From Ilyonectria destructans (Eukaryota > Ascomycota > Sordariomycetes > Hypocreales > Nectriaceae), in assembly GCA_020740775.1 (NCBI GenBank), contig JAHEWK010000007.1:1302001-1366000 (forward strand): a stretch of 64,000 bases of DNA, read 5' to 3'. A program made the position numbers and the translations under genes. Shown here piece after piece: positions 30,989-41,952 of this stretch. The notes under the pieces are model-generated. The model was not told the DNA's origin. It made no database searches and saw nothing but the letters and a program-made list of their open reading frames with translations. Position 1 is the first letter of the stretch. Every line of letters begins with the position of its first letter.

Positions 30989-32102
30989 ACTGAGCCAGTT
31001 TCCGTGGAGTTGTCTCCAAATGTAAACAACAGACAGTTTGGCTGGCTTCAAAATATAAAAATTACTCATCTAAGGACCCTATTTAACGGGCGCTCATGTC
31101 TGACGCTATGCGTGGGTCAGGATTGTCCATAACTCCGCCTTCAACGATTCAGAAGGGCAAAGCTAGAAGACAACAGCAGTCGCTCACCTTTCTATGCGCA
31201 ACAGTACTCCACGCCAATACCTTATTCCAGTGCGAGCTGTCTATAACAATCGTCCTTCGACGGCTTCGTTCCCTCACCCATCACACCTCGCTACTCGTCG
31301 GCATCTAATTTTAGTGGTTACACTCGTCCTCTGATACCAAGGCTCCACTGAGCCCTGATGTATTGAAGCACCAAAGTATCGAGCTCAATCTGCGAAATTA
31401 CAGCACGCGAAATAGCCAAAACGTTAGAGTTTCCACAGAGTCATTTAAGGGACACAATAGACACACCGCCCCCCGACCTCCCCTATGGACTAAAACGACT
31501 CTAGCCTGCCGCTATAACTAAAAGAAATTTTAGATTTTGGTTACAAGCGTTCGGGAATTCAAAAACGAGGAAGAGTCCCTACTGGTGAGTGGAATTTTGC
31601 GCATCAACCAAGAACCCTTATATCTTCTCTTATCTTTGCTATTATCAAGAGTTTAGGGTGGCGTGAGTAACTGTAGCCGAGATTGGACTGGGCAATGGAA
31701 TCTAACTTGAGCTAGTATTACCGCAGTGCGAAAAGTGAGTGCAGCTAGGTAATGTGGCATGACACATACGGGGGCAACGGTGCCAACGTCTGTGACTGGT
31801 AAGGTGCTCTCCACACAAGATTGGGAATTGCAAAGTAGCATTTAGTCAGGAATAGCGATATTGCATTCAATCAGTGGTGGAAATATTTTGATCATGAATG
31901 GCGAACCAGCTTGCACTATGGCCTGACAATTGAACATTCACAATCATGATATTTACCCCAACTGAGTATCAACAGTAAACTTTAATTCCATAAAGATGCA
32001 AGCTATTAGACATTTCACAATTACCACTTCCTCCATGAATTACATCATCTAATCATTCTTGATAACCCTCAGTTAGTCCAGACGCGCACTTTATGCTGCT
32101 CC
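30989..32102. other. gene-free stretch
   Basis: No gene supported. It includes the inverted 20-base match to 24044-24063 at 31286-31305. The remainder has stops in all frames. Confidence 0.45.
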
Positions 32103-32318
32103 TGTATTATCCACCTCACTATTGCGAAATAGTCTAACGTAGGTGTTGCTACACTGGTCGCTGGTCGCTGGTCGCTGGTCACAGTATTCTCCACCTCACC
32201 ATTGCGAAATACTCCAACATGGGGTCACTACACTGGTCGCAAAGCACAGAGTACGCCACTCCTCCTCTATTCTCCTCCTCACTATTGTGAAATAATCTTA
32301 TGTGAATGTCATTAAGCT
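32103..32318. repeat. minisatellite, about 82-bp unit, with a nested 7-bp repeat
   Basis: Three degenerate units start at about 32103, 32184 and 32267, each beginning TATTnTCCnCCTCACnATTG(C/T)GAAATA. The first unit ends with CTGGTCG repeated four times (32155-32181), which the second unit has only once, so slippage within the unit is visible. Confidence 0.6.
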
Positions 32319-32825
32319 ATTGTGTGGGAATGGAAATGTTGACGGCTCAAGTTGACAGCTATGCTGGTGGAATAATAACGTCTGAAAATCTTGACACCGG
32401 AGATAATAACATCTCGGCGATGCAATATTCCAGGCGTGCAACTTTTTTTGGTGGTGACAAAAACTGGATCATATGTGTTGGGATATGACTGAAATCGGGC
32501 CGGTCCTTCTTTTGGGGTAAAATTGGAAAATGCAGGCCTATCCCTTAAAAAACTGGACTTACACCAAAATTCATTATGTCCGAGAAGTGCATCAAGAATC
32601 AAGATTTCTAGGGGCCAAATTTACACCTTCTAAAAGCAACAGCAAAATTAGCTCATTTCACAATTTGGAACACCTGCCTCAAAATTACTTCTCCCTGTAA
32701 TAAAATTGTGATGCAACATTTTGTATAGCAAGATTTATTGACTGAGCTAATTGGAGTAACCTAAGCAAATTGTGAATCCCACTGGTGCCGTGCAACTTCG
32801 TCCACCTCACTGAGGCGCCGATTCC

Positions 32826-33203
32826 TCACTCATCCACGTCCAAACCAGTGATAGTAAGGCATTCAACTTTTTCTCGTTCCTCGCCCACGTCGATTCCGGA
32901 TTTCGCCTCCAAGGGAGACGGGACCCGCACGGGTGTGGTCAATTCCTCTCCATTAATGGCATGGTGAAAAGCAAGAAATCGATGTGGACCGGTGGGGTAC
33001 AGAGACCATCCATATCGTGGCTCAGATGTGCCGCGGGAAACTATATACGGAGACGAGTCTCCCCAGAGCTGTCTTGAGTGGCTCGGTGGCGTGAACGAGC
33101 AGGGTCTATTGAGAGACGAGCAGAATTTGCAGGCCCGAGCATCTGGCCGGGTCTCGTCTCTCTGGCATTGGTGAGTATTTCCAAGCCATTTGTGTAGTTG
33201 CAA
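32826..33203 (-). pseudogene. relic of an unknown fungal gene with a CxxC...C segment
   Basis: The minus-strand frame is open for 125 codons. It contains RACKFCSSLNRPC, a half zinc-binding pattern, and ends with PVRVPSPLEAKSGIDVGEE and LTITGLDVDE. The end is clearly related to PVRVIAPPEARFGIALDEE and ITVLDVDE at 38784-38930, so both are copies of one family. Upstream the frame is closed by stops and no start or partner exon is found. I do not recognise the family. Confidence 0.4.
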
Positions 33204-33403
33204 AAGTCGCAGCTTACGCGTTTCTTGAGCGTTATTCTTTTGGCATCAGCTGTCGTGAGTCGCTAAAAATTGTCATCGTAGCTAGGCGGCTGAGATACAC
33301 CAATGACCGTTATGTCAGTTGCGAAAAGTCTCTTCATAAGCTGGAAATTGTGGTTCCAAGTCGCGAGTTTGGGGGCAGGAGCTATCCTTCCAGCTCTAGG
33401 TAT

Positions 33404-34990
33404 CTATTCAGATGTTTGTCGCAGATAGTCGATTGAAAGTGTCGTAGCCTTCAGAGTGAAGCTCGCTTCATTTCCAAGCCCAACAGTGTGGCCTGTCCAT
33501 GTAACACCCTCCAAGAGTCGAATAATATTCATAGCCAGTTTCCAAGCACAGAGAAAACCGGCTATATCCTTGGTACCAGACACGAAGTTGTGTTTGTTGC
33601 GGTGCATAGGGAGACCAAACCATGCATCTTGCTTTCCATCAAACTATTTAAATCTGATTGCCATGCTAGATGCTCGATCGAAGTTCTCGTATGTCCCAAC
33701 AGTAGGGACACCGAGCCATGGTTTGTCGTGGGGTCGACCGTCGTCCATAATCTCAAACACCAGATATCCTTCGATGATTGGGTCGAACGATCGTATGGGG
33801 AAGCTGTTCAACTTGGCGTTTGGAACCGGGGTTGAAAATCGGGCTCATAATGTTACACCCCATGAATGCCACATTTGGTAAACAATACCAGCCCGTAAGC
33901 TCCCGCGCTTGTCTCGCGATGACGCGGAGGAAAGCGCCATGGCGGGTGTTCGAAAACATCTGAGGGTTCTCGGTCCTTCCGGTGGCATAGATCGACGGAT
34001 GGTAAGTTGCAAAGAGAAGAATCATGGCTTGTTCAGCCATATCGAGGAAGTCCTCGCCGCACTTGGCAATAGCTTCATCTCCCCACAAACACAGAGGAAT
34101 GGTATGCCGGTCTTTGGGTAGGGCCTTTGCCGCAATAGAGTAATGAGCACTTCCTGGCCGTGCTCGCATTGCCTTCTCATGCTCTGCCTGTTGTCTGCAG
34201 ATTGAGTGTCTGGTTTGACCAACATATAGAGCAGTAGAGATGGTGGTTCCAGATAGTTGCCGAAGGTTAGTGTATATGCATAAGTATACACCAGGACCTG
34301 GACCTGGCCAGGTTTCTGAGACTTTTGGGAGTCTGATGAGATCTTTCAGGGTGAAATTTCCGTGTTGAAGTGTATTGTAAACACCAGGGAGTATTCCAGT
34401 AATAATTCCGTCAATCCTATTCTGGAAGCTCTCTATTGAGAAAAGTGAAGCGCATTGTTGTTGGGGCATCCCAATCTATTTGAACTGTTGTTGGTTCTGG
34501 CTTGTATAGACCCAAACCGATTGAATGAGTTGCTTCAATAAAAACCCAGACGCAGACGGGGATAAGTTTGCGTTGAATGCAGGATCAATGATGTGGTGAT
34601 GATCGGCCAGTTTGTCATTCAAAGGGCGGAAATCGGCTCTAATGATTGCATAGGCGACGGGAATCACAGCTAGACAATAATTTCAGTACCGTATCTTACA
34701 CAAGCGGTTAGATTTAAGCCATACCGTGCAGTTGAATGCCATTGCGAATAAAGAATGCAACTCCCCAGCGTCTATCTCCCAGGCTTTATTGATAAAGGAT
34801 CCCTTCCTCATTCTTGAAGAAGCGCAAAACTCCATCATTCTTGAATCGTACCGGAATCACGTCTCGAAGTCTGGTGGGGACCCGTGCATCTTTGTCATTG
34901 TACTAATAGTCACATCGCATGACTATGGCACGCGGGCGAGATCCTGGGGACAGCCGAGGGGCGTCTGTCACGAGAATGTTGTCTATGACC
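33404..34990 (-). pseudogene. GIY-YIG nuclease-like gene, inactivated
   Basis: On the minus strand, the frame 34469-33753 contains GVYLCIYTN followed by LYVGQTRHSICRQQAEH, the GIY-YIG motif, the arginine of the next helix, and downstream a glutamate in MAEQAMILL at the position of the conserved metal-binding Glu. Coding-like sequence extends both ways. Upstream it continues through an intact 55-bp intron (34670-34724) to about 34990; downstream it continues in another frame to 33404. Lesions are stop codons at 34903-34905 (TAG), 34786-34788 (TAA), 34476-34478 (TAG) and 33644-33646 (TAG), and a frameshift near 33830. All four stops can arise from CAG or CAA by C-to-T at CpA, as RIP would cause. 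Living members of the family are structure- or sequence-specific nucleases; this copy is dead. Confidence 0.6.
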
Positions 34991-35936
34991 GTGATTAGAG
35001 GCTAACCTGACGAAGAAGCTGTTAGTAAACGTTCCTACGAATATTCTGACAAATAATTTTTTTTATTTTTTATTTTTATTTTTTTCTTTTAGCTTTACTC
35101 AATATCATCAGATAGATTAAAGCCATGCAGTATTCTCAAACAGTAGAGATAAACAGTAAGTGCTACACCTAGTACTAGAAGAAACAGTAGCTGAATAATA
35201 AGGTAATAAAATATTTATTATTCTTTTATTTTAAAAGACCTTTAAATCGAATTTAATAATTTATTTTTATTTACTTATAATCTTTTGATATATAAATATT
35301 ATGTAATAAATATACTAATAATATTTACTTTATAGATACTTCAGTAAGTACTTATTAAGTAGTCTAAGAATACTATATCGATAGTTTCTATTATATCTGA
35401 AATTAACTGTTCTAAATCTCCTGACTAACCTAATTATAAGTAAGCAGAAGAAATAAGTCCTGCTCAGGATAGATATTTATACCTGTATTCAGTATATATA
35501 GTGGGCGTGTAAGAGTTCTAACAATATGCCTAATTTACACTAAAAGAGTTAGTTTTTAAAAAATAATAAAAGCTTATTTAATAGGAGAATTTATAAATTA
35601 TAAATATAAGTAATTAGATAAAATAAAAATCTTACTATTTATAAATTTAGAATTTTAATAATACTTTTATAAATTTAATAAAAGCTTTTTTTAAAAGAGT
35701 ATATTTATTAGCTTTATTATTTTTACTACTAAATATAAGATAAAGTATAAAATATAAATAAGATATATATAACTTAAAATAATATTTATTTCTAAAGTAA
35801 AATTTAAGATTTAAAAGGAAAATATTCTTTTAAGATTTTTAAAAGGGGATTTTATATCTTAATATCTTAATATCTTAAATAAAGTAATATAGTAAAATAA
35901 CTACTACAGTTAGCAATTTTTAAGTTGTTGGAACTT
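34991..35936. other. very AT-rich block, RIP-like
   Basis: From about 35040 to 35930 the sequence is composed almost entirely of A and T runs with TpA steps, with no coding frame. It starts with a T-rich tract and repeat copy A (35087-35203). Such composition next to RIP-mutated repeats is typical of a heavily RIPed transposon remnant. Confidence 0.6.
35087..35203 (+). repeat. dispersed repeat copy A, RIP-mutated
   Basis: A 114-base segment (AGCTTTACTCAATATCATCA ... GAATAATAAGGT) shared with copy C at 51100-51210 (inverted) and partly with copy B at 37188-37271. Against copy C there are five differences, every one C in C and T in A, and always before A. The segment may be the end of an LTR, since copy C begins TGTAACAACC. 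Confidence 0.7.
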
Positions 35937-37130
35937 TTACATGTAACTGTATGCAGCAACTAAACAGTGCACTAGTTGAACGATACCACGTTCAGTAACT
36001 TCCAGCAGTGGAAAACGTTTCAACTTAATATCTTTCAGAGGATCCAAGATGCAAGTCTCATCAACGTCATTTTTTGTTGGACCTGCGACACTAGGTATCC
36101 TGGATAAATCTTGGCTTTGAAGTGCAACCAAAACGTTGTCAACATGCATCGGCTCGTATGAGGTTGTGACCCATGCGAGTAGATTCCGGAAAAGCTCGCG
36201 AGCACTGTCAGTGTCATTGCTGATTCGCCTGAAGGCAGTCTCGTAGTAGTCATTTAAGGACCTCAGGAATTTTCCTAAACGAAGTCGAACTGCTCCAACA
36301 GATGATTCAATCTCCAATTCATCGAGCATGAAGCGGACGTAGAGGAACATCACCTCTGCTCGAGCAGTGACGTCTTTCTTGATCTGTTGAGCCACAGCTG
36401 GATGCCTCAGCTTGCTTGAACGCAGGATGCGACTGTCGATGTAAGTTTCAATGTCTCAAGCTGCTGCTGCGTCTGGAATCTTAAACTCGGAAATAGCCTG
36501 AGACAAGCTTCTTATCCGAGAAGACTTCTCAACCAATGTGGTGATGTCGTCATCTGGCAGCCCGGTAATAAGAACACCGATAGATGGTGCAAGAGAGACA
36601 AGCATTGTTAGTGAATCCAAAATGTCTTCCCGTTCATCCTGGTCAGCTTCGTCGATGATATCGACTATCAAATAAACCGGTGTGTTGACTAAACCGCGCG
36701 CAAGCTGGAACAACTAAGCCCACAGTTTTTGTGAAGATTGTGCTTCTGATTTTCCACTGCTCGCTCGGAGGGAGTGGAGAGCCTCTAAAGCCGAAGAAGT
36801 GTTAATGTCTTTGTTGACCAAGAGCTGATACAGAATTGTTCTGACGAAGAACAGGTTACTGCGCTTAATTCCCTGCCCTTGCTTCGTGCTAAAGAGAAAC
36901 TAGACCACATTGCAGTGGTCGCCGGCAAGATTTTCGCAATGAAGTGCGCCAGGAAGGTTTTTCCAGAGCCGACGCCTCCCCTAAGCCATAGAAACTTGAG
37001 GGCCTGGTTTCCATCTTGACTTCTGGAGATATTCGGGCAGTTGCAAAATCTATTCGGAGGTACCCGGGACCCATTTCTCAGAGTATACTGTGTTGTCGTG
37101 TTCAAGGTTAACAGGGGAAAGCCATTTAAG
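35937..37130 (-). pseudogene. NACHT-domain NTPase (NLR-like) relic
   Basis: Minus-strand pieces in several frames spell an NLR core. A Walker A segment (LWLRGGVGSGKTFLAHF) lies at about 36960-37000, and a Walker B region (PVYLIVDIIDEAD) then GVLITGLPDDDI at about 36520-36690. A post-NACHT helical part (IKKDVTARAEVMFLYVRFML) follows, to a stop at 35937. In-frame stops lie near 36714 (TAG) and 36457 (TGA), and a frameshift lies near 36890. Fungal NACHT proteins act in non-self recognition and programmed cell death; this copy cannot make a full protein and its repeat domain is missing. Confidence 0.7.
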
Positions 37131-37185
37131 GCTTTTGTTCACGTTGCTGGCCTATATTTGTTAGTTCGAAATAATATTTAGGTTT

Positions 37186-37271
37186 TCTTTTTAGCTTTAC
37201 TCAACATCATAAGATAGATCAAAGCCATACAGTATTCTCAAACAGCAGAGATAAACTGTAAGTGCTACACC
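37186..37271 (+). repeat. dispersed repeat copy B (partial)
   Basis: Shares about 80 bases (TTAGCTTTACTCAACATCAT ... AGTGCTACACC) with copies A and C and then diverges. It lies in the same orientation as copy A, so the NACHT relic is flanked by direct repeats 2.1 kb apart. Confidence 0.65.
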
Positions 37272-38482
37272 ATTGTGTTGTTCAATGATACGGTATCCTC
37301 CGGTGTTGTTACCAAGGAGAGAGTATGTTGATACTGATGCGAGATTGAAGATAGATGTGTCTGCAGAGCTATCTCCCACCCCGTAGTAAATGTGATCGGT
37401 GATGCGGTGACCGGGGTCAGTAAAACGACCTTAATAAACAAAATAGACGGCTACTAGTCTCAGCATCGGCTGGCCGAATGCTTCACTGAAGTATGCCAGA
37501 ATATGGTTAGTTTAACAAGATGATGATGGTGTTTACTGCGTAAGGTGGACAATCCATTTCGCTGTACCAAGAACCCTCCCCATTAAGCCTCAAGACTGAC
37601 GGATTGGGTCGAACTAATATCTAAGGCCAAAGCGGAACTTCCCTTTGAAGGCAGCTTGCCGGCTGTGATAAATTCTTATTGGTAAAACCAAGGAATTTGA
37701 TTGCGCTTTAATGATTGCACTGGTCCTGAAGGGGGCAAGGCTGTAGCGTCTCGCCTACCATAGACTGAAAGACCTCTCTTGCCCTCGAGGCTTGAAAGGC
37801 TTGGAGACCTGAGTCAGGCCTCATACAAATCAACGCCTCTTCCGATAATGGAGAAGGACATCGGTCATTTCCATTTAGTCTGGACCCAACTTAGGGTCTT
37901 TGTCAGATGGGGTATCGCCGTTAAAGTCAATATCTTTCCGAAAGCGAGTAACGGAGATTGGTTCTAGTTGAAAGAGACAATATCCATGGAGCATTGCACT
38001 GATCCCTGCAAATACGAGTGTGGTGTAGTCCTAAGGGGGGAGACTATCGCGTAGGCCGCTGCTGGCGAGGAACCCGGAGGAAGACATTGGTAATGAAATT
38101 GTTGGGTTCGACAATTTAACGCCGATATTATTCTCGATTTCTTTTGGGTGTAGATGTTTTATCTGCCATATTGCAACGATTGAAAGAAGTTTCAATGTGG
38201 TGAAGATCCTTGTTTCGTTGTTCGCAGAGCATACGCGAAATGGCTATGGCGGGAATCCGAGGACAATACACAGCCATCCTCAGTCATTCCCCTGTAGATT
38301 GACAGACAAATGAAATGTAGCAGGTAAAAATTTTGTACAGTGTTTAGCTTGGTTCTTTGTCCAATGTGATAAGCCTACGTACAGGGAGTTGCTTGGATTT
38401 TGTTTTTGTCATTGATTGTGCTTAACTCGACGAGCTTACTCTTCGCCCCGCGCTTAGAAGTTGTGTTGACGCTGCTTCTGGT
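37272..38482. other. gene-free stretch
   Basis: No coding signal; several degenerate short frames. Nothing recognised apart from the neighbouring repeat B and the 5S gene. Confidence 0.45.
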
Positions 38483-38601
38483 ACATACGACCATAGCTCT
38501 TAGAAAATACGGGATCCCGTCCGCTCTCCCTTAGTCAAGCTGAGAAGCGGCGAATTAGTACTCGGGTCGGTGACGACCGGGGAATCCTCGCTGTTGTATG
38601 T
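38483..38601 (+). rRNA. 5S ribosomal RNA
   Basis: Identical to the copy at 23721-23839 over 119 bases, on the opposite strand. The ends ACATACGACC and GTTGTATGT can pair, the internal GGGTCGGTGACGACC segment is present, and a T-rich terminator (TTTCTTTTT) follows directly. Confidence 0.93.
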
Positions 38602-38783
38602 TTTCTTTTTGCTAATTGTTACGCCTCCTTGCACATTCACGTCGCCGAAGTCACTCAATCGAGCTCTGGGAACATACACGATCGTTCTTACATTTTTGAC
38701 CCCAAGACCCTGCTTCGCTATCCAGCTGGCCCCTAAATCCAGCTGCCCCTCCTCGTTTTCTCGCTTTTCATCATGGCATTCCC

Positions 38784-38998
38784 TTGGAGGCATTAACTAT
38801 ACCAGTTCGGGTCATTGCTCCACCAGAAGCGAGATTTGGAATCGCGTTGGACGAGGAATCCGATATCAACGAGGTCCAGGTCGAAGAAATTACTGTGTTG
38901 GATGTTGATGAGGACTATGGACATGAGACACGCTGTATGAAAAGGAGCGAGTTGCACTGGCGTTTGCTAACGCACAATTTGCTTCAGTCAGTTAGCTG
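38784..38998 (+). pseudogene. relic related to the 32826-33203 gene family
   Basis: The frame carries IPVRVIAPPEARFGIALDEE and ITVLDVDEDYG, matching the C-terminal part of the minus-strand relic at 32826. No start, no upstream exon and no zinc-binding segment are found, so only a tail survives. It begins less than 200 bases after the 5S gene. Confidence 0.4.
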
Positions 38999-41952
38999 AC
39001 AGCATCCATATTGCTTCAGTTATTTTGCTAGGTCATAAGGTCCTTTAGTTGCTTCAGGTACTCCCACACTCTGTTCTGTCCGAGCCGAGAATCGTGGGTC
39101 GTGTTATGTGGCTCCGGGAAAGTCGCCTCAACTATTTTCGTTTTATTGTGAAATAAGTAGGGGGACTTATAGCTTCCAAAAGGTACTAATATCACCCAAA
39201 TAATTCTTAATTCTTTGGGTCCTTCTTGAAGCTGGTTAATTTTAGTATAAACCCGAATTTAACAGCGTTAGACCTGTATTTCTAGAATCACCGCCAAGAG
39301 TCGCGCCAAGTGGATTTTGCTGGCATCTTCGCGCAAGCAGTCCAAGTTCGAGACCCTCTGCAAAATATTACCTTACTCATAAAACTCATCGCTATAACAA
39401 TATTATCTTGTATGCTGTAAGTTTACTTGCTCTTATATTATATTACCTATGCAGCCGCTGTCTTTTGAAGTTAGTGCTGCCGCGCTGGAAATTATCTCCA
39501 GCATCGTAAACTTTTCTCCTCCCGATGCCCCGTCATTAATCTCGATGCTGGGATATCTGCAAATTCGCTTATTATTGAATTTTGTATTGGGATCATCACA
39601 ACCATAAATATTATTGTTGATAACACAAGCGTATAGCAAGCTCAATCACGGCAGTTAGACAGTAACTGGAGCGGAAAAGAATACTCAGGTTATTGATACG
39701 ATAGTGACTGAGCAAGTGAGAAGGTTTTAGAATAATGGCGCCGAGACCCGGGATTCTTACCATAACAACAAATATTGGCTAAACAGTGAGGTATTCGAAT
39801 TTGTAGAAATTTGAGACACACAATGGAAATCCTTTCCAGTTGGTATTACTGAAATGCGAAGACACGGATGGTGTGTGCCCTTGTCTGGCAGTGCAAAGGA
39901 CAGCAATACGTTCAATGTACATGATGAGCAAGAGTTACCTATAACCAAACTCTACTATGAGATTATAGTAGCCCAATTCACAACTAGCAAAGTATTCAGC
40001 ATCAGGGAGCATAGGCAAAATATCTACGTGTATCTAGTCTTGGTGTGCTGGACAAGAGAGTTGACAATGCGGATGATAATAATAATAATGGAGGCAATCT
40101 ATATTACGATACGTGATATTGCATATACATTTTACAATACCACTCCAATCAAGCAACAATAATGACCGCTCCCACGTTATGTCACCCGTAGCTCTGTGAT
40201 ACCTGCTATGGTAAATGTCTCACCTTGTACTAATTCGCGAAACAGATTACTCCGCGCTTGGGCGAACGAGATTGCAACGAGATACTGCGGACTTCTTTCA
40301 CACGGTAAGAAATTAGACCCACTACCTGAAGCTCGTCCTCAACGTCATGATCATGTTTTGGTTTCCCTTGTCGGCCATATCTTTTTGCATCTGATTAACA
40401 CGGAGTGGTAGAATAATTAGTGAACATCGTTGTTGTCAACTTGGAGTCTCTTATTTTTATTTACGTTTACATTAAATCATGTTTCAAACAACCCTTCCAT
40501 CCTCGCCGCTTGAAACCATGTTGCAAGCATTCGTCCTTAGCCGCCCTTCAATCACATTGCTCAACACCTCATTTTAATCTCAACCCTTTGAAGCACTAGG
40601 CTGTTTTTCAGTGTCTCAATTTGTATTCAAGTCTTAACTACTCTTATAGTGAAGTTTTAATCTGAGAAGGATTTAACAAACTCTAGATGCTTTTCAGTGT
40701 CTTTAATCGGATCTGGATCTTGTCTACCTCTTATATTGCTTTTTTTATTAGAAAAAGAATTCTCAAGTGGTACCCTTGATTTATACAAGTAAATATCTCA
40801 GATATAACCGTGTGACAGACAAGCGTCATCTATGGACCAACATGTTGATTATTCGAGGGTCGCGCGATCAGTAAACCAACCTTGGTCAAGTTGCTCCTTA
40901 CATATCATGTCTGTTTCATTTGCCTAATATTGCAGTGTCACCAGTGAAAGTTAAACAATAGCTAGGGGACACTTGCAGATAGTCGCAAGTCTAAACACCC
41001 CCTCCAGGAGTTTTGCCAAAGGAGAACAGACTTACCACTCATCCCATTACTCGTGTATCCCTATCGCAATGCCGCTACGGCAAAAGGGAATGATCACTCC
41101 TCTTGCCGGTAGCGTTATTGTGGTCCATATCTCCGTCTGACAATCCCGACGCTCGCTAGAATGAGCTCTCACTCTAAGCCCAACCCCTAGAGCTTCACGA
41201 GGGATGCCTAAGCCTCACAGAGTGTGAATGAGTACGCACAATTCTCGGCCAAAAGGAAGTGGCATTTTAGCTCAAGGTGCTTAGCCTTTTACAGGTGTCT
41301 TTTTGAATATACCCGGCTGGGACGTGTCAGGAATACGGAAATTGGCGATCAAATCGGGTGCGGTCCGTGATGGTGGTGGCCTTAGCGGCCGGAGCTTTTA
41401 CGCCTAACTGCATCCTGTAACTAATTACGTCGCTCAGATGCCTGGGCTCGATTAGGTTTGGGCAGCTCACTCCCAAGCGGCTGGAAGGCTGGTTTGGCTG
41501 CAGACTGGAACAGAAGTTCGCAAGGGTATGCCTTAGCGAGGCTCGAGCAGGGGTTGCCTTGAGTCGCTTGCAAGGCTAATCAGCGGAGGGAAATCAGCGT
41601 ATCCTTAACCAATAGAATCGAGTGCATGTTATAAAATAGTCTAGCATGAAAAGTGTATCTCGGGACTTCACGTTGTCCTACTGTCTTGCGACCATTCTTT
41701 TTGGTAACTGATTTGTGGTCGAGATATTGCTTTTGGTCGACGTGTCTTATTCCGCGTATTTCAGGGAATACGACGGATCTATTTTTCGATTGCACAGCGC
41801 AACTAGGCCCGAAAGAGGCTGTTAGACATGCTGTTGGCATGTTGGCCTGTTGGGAATACGAGACTGACAGGCACCACTTAAAACCTCCTCAAACAGAGCT
41901 GACATACCCCGGACAACGGTTGAAATCCCCATAATTAGATTACACGTACCAA
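38999..41952. other. gene-free stretch, about 3 kb
   Basis: No supported gene. Short frames on both strands lack motifs. Composition varies from AT-rich (39100-40200) to mixed. The part 40950-41260 may be old transposon sequence, but I cannot identify it. A diffuse duplicated TTTTCAGTGTCT occurs at about 40605 and 40690. Confidence 0.4.

Noticed and set aside
23719..38603. 121-bp perfect inverted repeat initially taken for transposon ends
   Set aside because: The ends ACATACGACC / GTTGTATGT and the internal GGGTCGGTGACGACC identify both copies as 5S rRNA genes.
39300..39375. Possible tRNA because of AGTTCGAGACCC, resembling a B box
   Set aside because: No acceptor stem, D arm or anticodon arm can be formed around it.
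39854..40162. 102-codon frame in AT-rich DNA
   Set aside because: Isoleucine/tyrosine-rich from composition alone, with no motif and no neighbouring exons.
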